Shown here: positions 1 through 5,349 of the stretch, in pieces
Position numbering within the stretch: the stretch's first letter is position 1
How the letters are laid out: each line of letters begins with the position of its first letter
Origin: UBA4421 sp002470275
GTDB taxonomy: Bacteria > Pseudomonadota > Gammaproteobacteria > Pseudomonadales > Azotimanducaceae
Assembly (NCBI GenBank): GCA_913052345.1
Contig: CAJXDR010000066.1
Span: 1-5,435 of the forward strand
Reading direction: 5' to 3'
DNA: 5,435 bases
Notes under the pieces: model-generated
The model's database searches: none
Told to the model about the DNA's origin: nothing
The model's input: the letters and a program-made list of their open reading frames with translations, nothing else
Program-made: the position numbers and the translations under genes

Positions 1-121
1 CATCGACGTCGGCGAGGAGGACTTTGGCACCCTCAGCACAGAAGCGCCTGACAATGCCTTCACCGATACCCGAGGCACCTCCCGTGACCACAGCAACTTT
101 GTTTTGTAATCGATCAGACAT
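1..121 (-). CDS. Short-chain dehydrogenase/reductase, N-terminus only (runs off the left edge)
   Basis: Forty complete codons from the ATG at 121 are visible, and the gene continues past base 1. The translation shows the first half of a Rossmann fold. There is a beta strand (residues 8-13), then the glycine-rich cofactor loop TGGASGIG at residues 13-20, matching the classical SDR pattern TGxxxGIG. The first helix follows, then a second strand ending LLADVD. The Asp at residue 38, at the end of strand 2, normally binds the adenosine ribose hydroxyls and favours NAD(H) over NADP(H); that is family knowledge applied to this sequence. The active site and substrate-binding part lie outside the window, so the substrate cannot be named. 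A GGCGG at 131-135 on the minus strand could be the ribosome binding site. The leader carries a 7-bp dyad (124-147). The gene is divergent from the MOSC gene. Confidence 0.93.
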   Translation of the reverse strand, partial: MSDRLQNKVAVVTGGASGIGEGIVRRFCAEGAKVLLADVD

Positions 122-349
122 CCTGCATTCCGCCTTAAGAGAATGCATCGGAGACTAACACCCACGGTCTCACGGTTCAGCCCCGCAGCACCCGTCACCC
201 TAACCAAGATGAATACCGACCAACTGTCACCCAATGCGTCTTTCATATGGTCTAACGGTCATGTGGCGTACGCTATTGGATCGATGACATTTACCTGAGC
301 TAAGCCATCCTGCAGTACACTGCTCTAAAGCCCTCGCGTAAGACCCGCT
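122..349. other. Divergent intergenic region between the SDR and the MOSC gene
   Basis: This 228-base gap should hold both divergent promoters. I see no protein-like reading frame in it. Besides the dyad at 124-147 there is a small perfect dyad at 312-323 (GCAGT, 2 bases, ACTGC), 26 bases before the MOSC start. A TTGGAT near 277 is 17 bases from a poor -10 match (GCTAAG); I do not regard that as a firm promoter. Confidence 0.5.
124..147. promoter_or_regulatory. Inverted repeat in the leader of the left-edge SDR, possible operator or leader hairpin
   Basis: TGCATTC at 124-130 is matched perfectly by GAATGCA at 141-147, with a 10-base spacer. The dyad ends 3 bases upstream of the SDR start codon at 121 and encloses the presumed ribosome binding site. 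As DNA it has the size and half-site spacing expected of a dimeric repressor operator such as a TetR-family site. As RNA it would form a 7-bp hairpin occluding the ribosome binding site. Which of these applies, if either, cannot be told from sequence. No regulator gene adjoins it in the window. Confidence 0.4.
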
Positions 350-1186
350 ATGAGCAATGCCTCGGTCGCCAACATTTATCGCTACCCTGTAAAATCCATG
401 ATGGGAGAGGCTCTGAGCGAGGCCGATATCGGAGAGTTTGGCATCGCTGGTGATCGAGGCTGGGCAGTGCGGGATGAGAAACGTGGCGGCATCCGGGGCG
501 GCAAAAAAATCCCCCAGCTGATGACGCTGGCAGCACAATCTGGACCTGCAGCACCGCTCATTACAGCCCCCGATGGGGACTCAGCCTCTGCAAGCTCTGA
601 GGGTATTAACGAGTGGCTCAGCGACAAGCTGAATCACCCGGTGACTTTGTGGCCACTGCTCCCAGCCGAGCAGCTGGACCATTACCGTCGCGGCGCACCA
701 GACACCGAAGATTTTGAACAGGAGCTGAGGGCAGTATTCGGGCGATTACCGGATGAGCCACTCCCTGATCTAACGGGATTTGAAGAACTTCTGGAATTTG
801 AGTCGCCGCCGGGCACTTATTTTGACGCGTTTCCAATATCCGTCATGAGCCAGCAGTCTTTGGCCACCATGAATCAGCTAAACGGGGATTCTCTATTTGA
901 CGTCCGGCGCTTTAGACCCAACCTGCTGGTGGATATCTCCGGCAGCGATCACCCCTTTCCCGAGCAAGCGTGGGTGGGGAAGACATTGTCGATAGGCAGT
1001 GTGAAGCTGAAAATTGAGATGACGTGTCCCCGATGCTCCATGACCACACACGGTTTTGACGACCTGCCGCAAGATGCGCAAATCATGCGCAAGCTGGTCG
1101 CCAATAGTGAAGGCAATCTGGGAACTTATGCGTCAGTAGTGCAAGCGGGTAAGGTGTTCGCAGGCGATTCAGTTAGCGTGGTATAA
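350..1186 (+). CDS. MOSC-domain protein (YcbX/mARC-like, molybdenum-cofactor binding)
   Basis: A 278-residue protein with the two-part architecture of the family. The MOSC N-terminal beta-barrel carries YPVKSM at residues 12-17 and FGIAGDRGWAV at 30-40. The MOSC domain follows, with SVMSQQSL near 164-171, DVRRFRPNLLVD at 184-195 and CPRCSMTT at 226-233. In mARC and YcbX proteins a cysteine of the MOSC domain binds molybdenum; Cys226 or Cys229 is the likely equivalent here. Family members reduce N-hydroxylated or N-oxide compounds with electrons from partner proteins. E. coli YcbX has an extra C-terminal 2Fe-2S ferredoxin domain. This protein ends right after the MOSC domain, so it would need a separate electron donor, and none is visible nearby. 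The exact substrate is unknown. ATG 350 is the only start preserving YPVKSM; an in-frame TAA lies just upstream and the ribosome binding site is weak. It ends 4 bases from the convergent HTH gene. Confidence 0.93.
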   Translation: MSNASVANIYRYPVKSMMGEALSEADIGEFGIAGDRGWAVRDEKRGGIRGGKKIPQLMTLAAQSGPAAPLITAPDGDSASASSEGINEWLSDKLNHPVTLWPLLPAEQLDHYRRGAPDTEDFEQELRAVFGRLPDEPLPDLTGFEELLEFESPPGTYFDAFPISVMSQQSLATMNQLNGDSLFDVRRFRPNLLVDISGSDHPFPEQAWVGKTLSIGSVKLKIEMTCPRCSMTTHGFDDLPQDAQIMRKLVANSEGNLGTYASVVQAGKVFAGDSVSVV

Positions 1187-1190
1187 CACC

Positions 1191-1448
1191 CTACCGGCGC
1201 CCGTGGTCATCCCAGCGAAGCACGGTCAAATTCGATACGCCCAGCAAACGTGCCGCCTCACTCAGGGTATACCCTTGTTCGATGTAGGACTGGAGCGCTC
1301 TCAGACGCCGCTGATGCGCCAGATCATATATCTGTGCAGAAGTTTGGCTCGCCTGCGAGCGCTCCTCACCCCGACCAGCTCGGCCATCGGTGGTGCGCTC
1401 CGCGGACGCGCGGGTGACGACTGAGTAGTGGCTGAATCCGAAAATCAT
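1191..1448 (-). CDS. Small helix-turn-helix protein, 85 residues
   Basis: The C-terminal half is a plausible DNA-binding unit. A basic helix (about 44-57, LAHQRRLRALQSYIEQ) is followed by a helix-turn-helix at about 58-78 with the pattern TLSEAARLLGVSNLTVLRW, as in homeodomain-like or MerR-type HTHs. The first 40 residues are Ser/Arg-rich and look disordered. I chose ATG 1448 because AAAGG sits 8 bases upstream; an in-frame GTG at 1475 would add 9 residues but has no ribosome binding site. No effector or dimerisation domain is present, so this is either a tiny regulator or the surviving end of a larger one. It lies downstream of the decayed membrane gene on the same strand and is convergent with MOSC. 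The function is unknown; the HTH is the only supported statement. Confidence 0.6.
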   Translation of the reverse strand: MIFGFSHYSVVTRASAERTTDGRAGRGEERSQASQTSAQIYDLAHQRRLRALQSYIEQGYTLSEAARLLGVSNLTVLRWDDHGRR

Positions 1449-1561
1449 GAAAGTTGCCTTTAAGCGAGGTTTCACGTGGTACCCACTCGAGCGCCGACTG
1501 GATCAAACAAAATCTGGACAAAGGACGCTTTTCGTTAGCGCTCAGACACCAAAACGATCAG

Positions 1562-1864
1562 CTACCGCCAGTTCTCAAGCTCATCAGGCGCATTCAACCG
1601 CCATGGCAGGATGACGAGCCGGTCCGACAAAAACCACAGTACCGACCATAAAATGGGCGGCATTGCGAAGAACCAAAATGGCTGCGCACCGGGGAGTAAG
1701 CTGAATAAATCGCCGTATCAAAACAGCACCCGATCAAACAGGCCGGGATCTTTGCTAAGCACGCCGTCTTTGCTGGAGAGAAGGATTTAGAATGACAGTG
1801 TCAGCAGCGTGATGGTATGGAGGGATGCCCATCATGTCATAAGCCTCTGCAGCAGGACTTTCAT
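1562..1864 (-). pseudogene. Decayed small membrane-protein gene, three in-frame stops
   Basis: Reading from the ATG at 1864 to a TAG at 1562-1564 gives exactly 101 codons in one frame. It is interrupted by TGA (codon 11, bases 1832-1834), TAA (codon 26, 1787-1789) and TGA (codon 49, 1718-1720). Between the stops the translation looks like protein. There is a hydrophobic stretch with TITLLTL (about 12-28) and a polar segment with SKDPGLFDRVLF. Then come YGDLFSLLPGAQ and a second membrane segment rich in Trp and Phe (about 63-79), ending SDRLVILPWR and a short polar tail. No frameshift is needed, so the damage is point mutation only. Three stops in 100 codons is not by itself far from chance; the case rests on the protein-like composition and on the LPWR ending shared with the broken gene at 2796-3293. 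It lies 74 bases downstream of the 72-residue gene. Original function unknown. Confidence 0.5.
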
Positions 1865-1938
1865 CGCGCGCTAGCCAGCACCTGCTCTGGGCAACGTTAA
1901 CTGACGACGAAAAATAGGGGCCTCATAGGAAGGCGCAA

Positions 1939-2157
1939 TTACTTGGCTGCAGCGGCTTCCTCTTCGTATATGGCAACCAACAAATCGCTTACCGCCCACA
2001 CCTCTTCTTTGGTCGCCTGAATGTCGGTGTTATTCGTCTGCACCGCCGCATAGATGTAGTTCAGCGTGCGCTCAACCTCTTTCAGCTCGCTTTGCTGGTA
2101 CAAGATCACCGCCACCAGAGCGAGTAAAACGGCATTAGTTTTGACAAACTGGATCAT
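1939..2157 (-). CDS. Small single-pass membrane protein, 72 residues
   Basis: Residues 7-20 (TNAVLLALVAVILY) form one N-terminal membrane segment with no evident signal-peptidase site, so it is probably a membrane anchor. An amphipathic, charged helix follows (about 22-40, QQSELKEVERTLNYIYAAVQ), likely a short coiled coil, then a Glu/Ala-rich tail ending EEEAAAAK. The ATG at 2157 is preceded by AAGGA with 7 bases spacing, a good ribosome binding site, which supports a real gene. Downstream, a 4-bp hairpin followed by CCCTATTTTT on the minus strand (about 1911-1935) might be a weak terminator. I do not recognise the family. The shape suggests an accessory subunit or scaffold, but that is only inference. 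Confidence 0.72.
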   Translation of the reverse strand: MIQFVKTNAVLLALVAVILYQQSELKEVERTLNYIYAAVQTNNTDIQATKEEVWAVSDLLVAIYEEEAAAAK

Positions 2158-2261
2158 GAAGCTTTCCTTATGATGAAAATGCGCTGAATGCTGCCGAGTC
2201 TAAACATCTTTAAAGCGGGAGTGGCGACTAATCTGCCCCATTTCCTCTTCGATCAGCTTAT
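2158..2261. other. Intergenic gap upstream of the 72-residue gene
   Basis: This stretch lies between the terminator of the 84-residue gene and the start of the 72-residue gene, and must carry the latter's own promoter if that terminator works. No clear -35/-10 pair stands out. A 19-codon protein-like tail (2200-2259, minus strand, including SRHSRFKDV before TAG) has no start of its own. It may be chance or the last trace of an older gene. Confidence 0.35.
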
Positions 2262-2286
2262 AAAAAACCCCGCACTGAGCGGGGTT
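2262..2286 (-). terminator. Intrinsic terminator of the 84-residue exported protein gene
   Basis: On the minus strand AACCCCGC, a 5-base loop (TCAGT) and GCGGGGTT form an 8-bp GC-rich stem whose 3' arm runs straight into a T tract (TTTTTT). It begins about 30 bases after the stop codon at 2316. This is a textbook rho-independent terminator for leftward transcription. Confidence 0.87.
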
Positions 2287-2315
2287 CTCGCGTGGGCTTT
2301 CTAGCAACCCTCCAA

Positions 2316-2570
2316 TCAGAGTTTTTTGTCGAGGCATTTGAAAAGCTTGTCATCCTGCTCATCGACCCAGTCATCAACCTGATCGTCGGTTGGCTTGCCG
2401 CCATGCTTTTTGATCATGGACTGCGCAGACTTCGTTGCAGCCGAATCCGCTTTACACGCCTTGAGCGCCGCCATCAGCTCGTCAGCCGCACCTGTATCAG
2501 CGGACACCCAGCTGGAAACCGACATCGTCCCTACAACCACTGCAGATAAAACCAGATTGAACTTGTTCAT
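2316..2570 (-). CDS. Small exported protein with two cysteines, 84 residues
   Basis: The N-terminus MNKFNLVLSAVVVGTMSVSS has a Lys-containing n-region and a hydrophobic core; a WVSA site follows for signal-peptidase cleavage after about residue 24. The mature part of about 60 residues is acidic and predicted helical. It has Cys39 (LKACKAD) and Cys79 (LFKCLDKK), placed near its two ends as in a disulfide-closed helical hairpin. ATG 2570 is chosen over an upstream in-frame start at 2627 because GGGGAG lies about 6 bases before it and the signal peptide begins exactly there. A strong terminator follows, so the gene is probably a single transcription unit. A TATAAG on the minus strand near 2610 could be a -10 box, without a clear -35. 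I do not recognise the family; periplasmic location is the only firm inference. Confidence 0.8.
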   Translation of the reverse strand: MNKFNLVLSAVVVGTMSVSSWVSADTGAADELMAALKACKADSAATKSAQSMIKKHGGKPTDDQVDDWVDEQDDKLFKCLDKKL

Positions 2571-2672
2571 TTTTGCTCCCCGCCAATACGGCTCTTTGCT
2601 CCTAACCCTTATAACATTCAGGCCCACCGCCCACTCGCGTGAGAACAGGACCTTCTTCCGTGCTATTTACCA

Positions 2673-2750
2673 TTACATGCCCGGTATCGATGAATCAAAA
2701 GGTGACAATCTCAACACGCCCATGACAGCGATATTTGCGAGCTGAATCAC
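2673..2750 (-). CDS. Doubtful 25-codon ORF with a strong ribosome binding site
   Basis: A GTG at 2750 is preceded by GGGAGG with a 5-base spacer, the best Shine-Dalgarno match in this part of the window. It opens 25 codons (starting IQLANIAVMGVLRLSPFDSS after the initiator) to a TAA at 2673-2675. It starts 45 bases after the final stop of the broken membrane gene on the same strand, so it could have been translated from the same message. It has no recognisable domain, and its length is easily reached by chance. It may be the head of another decayed gene. Low confidence as a coding sequence. Confidence 0.2.
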   Translation of the reverse strand: MIQLANIAVMGVLRLSPFDSSIPGM

Positions 2751-2795
2751 AGTAGCCTCCCTTTGGCCGCGCCTATCAAACGACGAATGAACGCG

Positions 2796-3293
2796 TCATG
2801 TCCGCCAAGGCAAGAGCCGAAAGCTGCCTGTGCACAAATAAAGCAACAAAGCGACAGGCAGCCAGAATGCCGCAATCCAAGCAGTAAAGATCCATCGCTC
2901 TCTGGAGAGCGCATGGAAAAGAGTGCGATAACCAAGACGCTCGTAGGCCTGCTCCTCCGAGAGATTGGTTTAAATAAACCCATGATCGGCTCCGCGCTGC
3001 CATTGGATGGCGGTCCCCGATCCCGCCACACGGCATATCTGCGGATTGAACTTCTCTATTGATCCCGAAGTGACAGAGACCCCGTCTTTTTCTGCGGCCT
3101 CAAACGTGCGGTACAAAAGCTGATATTCGGAATCTGACGACGCTATTTCCTCACAAGAGAGCGTTTTAAGTGTCGGTTTGTCCTGCATAGCTTCCAACTG
3201 GTAACCAATCGCCATCGCCCCGAGGGGTAGTGCGCCAAATAACAGACAGAGGAACGCCAGCCATGCCAGCAAAGTAGTGAATCGCTCTTTCAT
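2796..3293 (-). pseudogene. Two-helix membrane-protein gene interrupted by one TAA
   Basis: The ATG at 3293, with AAAGAGG about 9 bases upstream, opens 107 codons to a TAA at 2970-2972. Reading through, the same frame continues 57 codons to a TGA at 2796-2798, and that part is clearly protein-like. Layout of the full 165-residue product: a membrane segment at about 7-31 (LLAWLAFLCLLFGALPLGAM), a periplasmic-type domain at 32-107 with Cys47 and Cys87, an amphipathic stretch (NLSEEQAYERLGYRTLFHAL) at 110-129, a second membrane segment at about 134-154 (WIFTAWIAAFWLPVALLLYL), and an ending RLLPWRT. No usable start codon follows the TAA before the last helix, so the tail cannot be made alone. The stop probably replaces Lys or Gln by one base change. 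A truncated one-helix product might still be made; a sequencing error is the alternative. Family not recognised. Confidence 0.7.
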
Positions 3294-3473
3294 CCCGCCA
3301 AACCTCTTTAAATCTCCAACCGGGTTCGATGTTAACAAGATGAAATAGCTGCGCCGGCGTATCGGCATGCAACCTGTGACGCCAGCCAAGAAACAGCATA
3401 TCGCTTATTCAGGATGTGATAGCTTTTATTTGGGTGTGACGCCCGAGTCGAAAAATCTATTGGGGGAACAACA
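3294..3473. other. Divergent intergenic region with presumed back-to-back promoters
   Basis: This gap of 180 bases separates the start of the broken membrane gene (leftward) from the 134-residue exported protein gene (rightward). I see no real gene in it. On the plus strand TTATTC (3402) with TATTTG 16 bases later is a mediocre promoter candidate; I would not place a transcription start from it. Confidence 0.4.
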
Positions 3474-3878
3474 ATGAAATCAGCAATCAAGCTCAGCCTT
3501 ATTTTGTCAGTCTTTCTCAGCGCACAAACCATCGCCGCCGCCAACCCCGTCGAGTTTTGGGGATGCAAGTTTAATGACGGCATGGGTATGGACGATTTGA
3601 TGGAGTGGACTGAGGAATGGGGCGAGGTAGTAGACAACCTACCGGACGACGGCTATAACGCCTGGGTCATGACGCCAATGTTCAAAAGCAATATGACTGA
3701 CCTCGATTTCCTCTGGGTGGGTGCATGGCCTGACTACGCGCGTATGGGCTCTGGTCTGGGCGACTTTTTCAACAGCGAGAGTGGCAGTACTACCTTTGCA
3801 AAGTTCGTAGAGATCAGTACGTGCCAGATACACGACCTATACTCGTCAGTTCAGGTACGAGAAAACGACGGCGACTAA
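3474..3878 (+). CDS. Exported protein of unknown function, 134 residues
   Basis: MKSAIKLSLILSVFLSAQTI is a typical Sec signal peptide (basic start, hydrophobic core) followed by AAA, giving cleavage near residue 23. The mature protein of about 110 residues is acidic and unusually rich in Trp, Met and Asp, for example MDDLMEWTEEWGEVVDN (39-55) and LDFLWVGAWPDYARMGSG (77-94). It has two cysteines, Cys31 near the start and Cys117 near the end, likely joined as a disulfide. The paired segments (a helix after FNDGMGMDD, then FLWVGAWPDYARMGSGLGDFF) are reminiscent of a dimeric alpha/beta-barrel style fold, but that is a guess. GGGGGA lies 6 bases before the ATG, supporting the start. It is transcribed alone, away from its neighbours. 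I do not know its role; periplasmic or secreted location is the main inference. Confidence 0.85.
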   Translation: MKSAIKLSLILSVFLSAQTIAAANPVEFWGCKFNDGMGMDDLMEWTEEWGEVVDNLPDDGYNAWVMTPMFKSNMTDLDFLWVGAWPDYARMGSGLGDFFNSESGSTTFAKFVEISTCQIHDLYSSVQVRENDGD

Positions 3879-3890
3879 AGTTCGCTCGCG

Positions 3891-3910
3891 GCCCCGGTTT
3901 ATGCCGGGGC
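3891..3910 (+). terminator. GC-rich hairpin after the exported protein gene, possible terminator
   Basis: GCCCCGG, a 6-base loop (TTTATG) and CCGGGGC make a perfect 7-bp stem starting 12 bases after the TAA at 3878. No T tract follows on either strand, so it is not a classical intrinsic terminator. It may protect the message end or act with Rho. It lies in the convergent gap and could serve both directions. Confidence 0.4.
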
Positions 3911-3974
3911 GCTTCACAGCCTACTGAATTGCGAACACAGCAGATGCTGGACGGTTCGTCCCAATAAGAACCGA

Positions 3975-3989
3975 GAGCCTTTATGGCTC
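3975..3989 (-). terminator. Weak terminator candidate for the leftward SDR operon
   Basis: On the minus strand GAGCC, loop ATAAA and GGCTC form a 5-bp hairpin followed by the T-rich TCGGTTCTTATT. It sits about 67 bases past the SDR stop codon. The stem is short, so termination here would be inefficient. No gene is visible in the 3879-4056 gap around it. Confidence 0.3.
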
Positions 3990-4056
3990 AGCCGCCCCAC
4001 TTTCTTAGACGGGTATGGCAATTTGCCAGCGCAACTTTTCTGGATACGTCGAGCGG

Positions 4057-4800
4057 TCAGAATTCTTCTTTGAAGGGCCGAATATCCAATTCCTGGGTCC
4101 ACGCGGAGCGGTGTTGGTCGTGCAGAGCAAAAAAAGCATCGGCGATGGCGCCGATATTGAGCGCACCATCCTCGCCCTTTGATTCAATGTAACCCGGGAA
4201 GCCGGTCTTCACTTTTTCGCCCTCAATCACACCATCGATGACCACATGAGCCACATGAATGCCTGACGGTCCGTATTCACGGGCGATAGACTGCACCATC
4301 ATACGCAACGCGCCTTTCCCGGATGCAAAAGCCGAAAAGCCGGCTTTGCCCCGTAAAGAGCCGCTCGCACCGGTAAAGAACAGGCTTTGCTTTTCGCTTT
4401 CACCTTGTTGCGCCAGCATCAAACGCAGAGTCGCTTGCGCCGCTAAAAAACCGCCGAAGCAAATCACCCGCCACATACCCTCGTAGACCTCGGGCGTCAC
4501 ATCGAGAAATTTCTCAGGTCGATTATTGCCGGCATTGTAAATTGCCAACTCCAATGGCCGATTATCAGCGGCGACCGCCTGCAAGGCTTTACTCAATTCG
4601 CTTTCTTGCGTGACGTCGGCCAAGAGAGGGGTGGCGCTTCCACCAGCGGCCTCAATATCGGCTACGACGGCATTTATTTTGGCTTGCGTGCGGCCGTTAA
4701 CAAAAACATGGAGGCCGCGGGAAGCGGCGCGATGGCATAACTCTGCGCCCACGCCCTGGCGCGGGCCAACCCCAAAAATAAGTGCGCTGTTTTGTGGCAT
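4057..4800 (-). CDS. Atypical short-chain dehydrogenase/reductase with Phe for the catalytic Tyr
   Basis: A full-length 247-residue SDR. The cofactor loop is GVGPRQGVG (10-18), a variant of TGxxxGIG. Strand 2 ends VFVNGRTQ, and Arg37 there suggests NADP(H). ADVT (61-64) and NAG (89-91) are in their usual places, and Ser146 in TGASGS fits the catalytic serine. The YxxxK site reads FASGK, with Phe158 in place of Tyr and Lys162 kept. The sequence after it (GALRMMVQSIAREYGPSGIHVAHVVIDG) resembles a known SDR subgroup with this Tyr-to-Phe change, so the change looks inherited and not a recent defect. Ordinary Tyr-dependent hydride/proton transfer is therefore unlikely, and the substrate is unknown. 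Its ATG shares one base with the stop of the upstream NTF2-like gene (TGATG), and no separate ribosome binding site is evident, so translation is probably coupled. Confidence 0.94.
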   Translation of the reverse strand: MPQNSALIFGVGPRQGVGAELCHRAASRGLHVFVNGRTQAKINAVVADIEAAGGSATPLLADVTQESELSKALQAVAADNRPLELAIYNAGNNRPEKFLDVTPEVYEGMWRVICFGGFLAAQATLRLMLAQQGESEKQSLFFTGASGSLRGKAGFSAFASGKGALRMMVQSIAREYGPSGIHVAHVVIDGVIEGEKVKTGFPGYIESKGEDGALNIGAIADAFFALHDQHRSAWTQELDIRPFKEEF

Positions 4801-5234
4801 CAGTCAGTACCCACAGTAATGGGATTCACAAAGAACATACTTTGAATTTTCCATCCGTCATCGGTACTCACCAGCCCATAATGGCCAGTGGAATCAAAAA
4901 ATGCATTACCTCTGACGTCCATGCGAGAAAACGAGAATTCGACTAGCGCGGCCTCTGAGGATTCTGAAAGGACGTTGATGGAATCTATTCGAGAGGCGAC
5001 CCATCCGGTCTTTTTAATGTTCTCGAAATTAGCCATGGGGACAGCGGGGTCAACTAAAACTTCCAATACTCCGCCAGTGAAACGGACTACGGGAAACTCG
5101 AACGTGGTCTGATATAGCTCCAAGTCCTCGGCGTTGAAATACCCCACGTATCGCTTCATGAATTGTGTAGGTGTCTCCCCCGCACTCACGGAGACCGACG
5201 CCACTAGTGCGGCAATTGCAATTAGTGATCTCAT
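4800..5234 (-). CDS. Exported NTF2-like (SnoaL/ketosteroid-isomerase fold) protein, 144 residues
   Basis: MRSLIAIAALVASVSVSA is a signal peptide with an expected cut after SVSA (residue 18). The mature part starts with a helix (TPTQFMKRYVGYFNAEDLEL), as in NTF2-like folds. It then has a strand-rich half with alternating patterns: RIDSINVLSESSEAALVEFSFSR, FFDSTGHYGLV, DDGWKIQSMFFV. The closing DGWKIQSMFF is typical of SnoaL-like proteins. The fold assignment is by pattern, and no catalytic residues can be assigned. For the start, GGAG in TTGGAGAAG lies 6 bases before ATG 5234 and 3 before ATG 5237. A TTG at 5246 would overlap that site and is rejected. The stop TGA overlaps the SDR start by one base, so the two form a coupled pair. 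How an exported protein and a cytoplasmic SDR would cooperate is not evident. The tRNA-Gly gene lies 115 bases upstream. Confidence 0.85.
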   Translation of the reverse strand: MRSLIAIAALVASVSVSAGETPTQFMKRYVGYFNAEDLELYQTTFEFPVVRFTGGVLEVLVDPAVPMANFENIKKTGWVASRIDSINVLSESSEAALVEFSFSRMDVRGNAFFDSTGHYGLVSTDDGWKIQSMFFVNPITVGTD

Positions 5235-5349
5235 CATCTTCTCCAAAGCAGGATTCTGGGCTCCCCACCGTAATGAAGAGGGTAACCCAAATAGTGAAGG
5301 CTAAACCCACGGTACCCACATGCGCCAGTGACGGCTCGTGCGGTTGTTT

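Noticed and set aside
1449..1475. GTG 1475 as the start of the HTH gene
   Set aside because: No ribosome binding site precedes it, whereas ATG 1448 has AAAGG at 8 bases.
1562..1864. Alternative genetic code or TGA recoding to explain the in-frame stops
   Set aside because: One of the three stops is TAA. Intact genes here end with TGA (2316-2318 and 4800-4802) and use TGG for Trp. Decay is simpler.
2200..2259. A 19-codon protein-like tail on the minus strand (ending SRHSRFKDV, then TAG)
   Set aside because: It has no start codon with a ribosome binding site, and upstream its frame runs through the intrinsic terminator. Too short to separate from chance.
2395..2745. Plus-strand ORF of 116 codons
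   Set aside because: It is antisense to the 84-residue exported protein gene, which has a signal peptide, ribosome binding site and terminator. The plus-strand translation has no protein-like features.
2747..3062. Open frames on both strands between about 2747 and 3062
   Set aside because: They overlap the C-terminal part of the interrupted membrane gene in other frames. The read-through frame of that gene gives the only coherent membrane-protein translation.
3410..3440. Possible CRP-like site around TGTGATAGC
   Set aside because: Only one half-site (TGTGA) is present; no TCACA at the right distance. A second TGTGA nearby is in direct orientation.
5050..5319. Minus-strand ORF of 89 codons with a hydrophobic start
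   Set aside because: It overlaps the NTF2-like gene in another frame. Beyond the first 20 residues it becomes Cys/Gly/Arg-rich noise, and the NTF2-like frame has the signal peptide and fold pattern.
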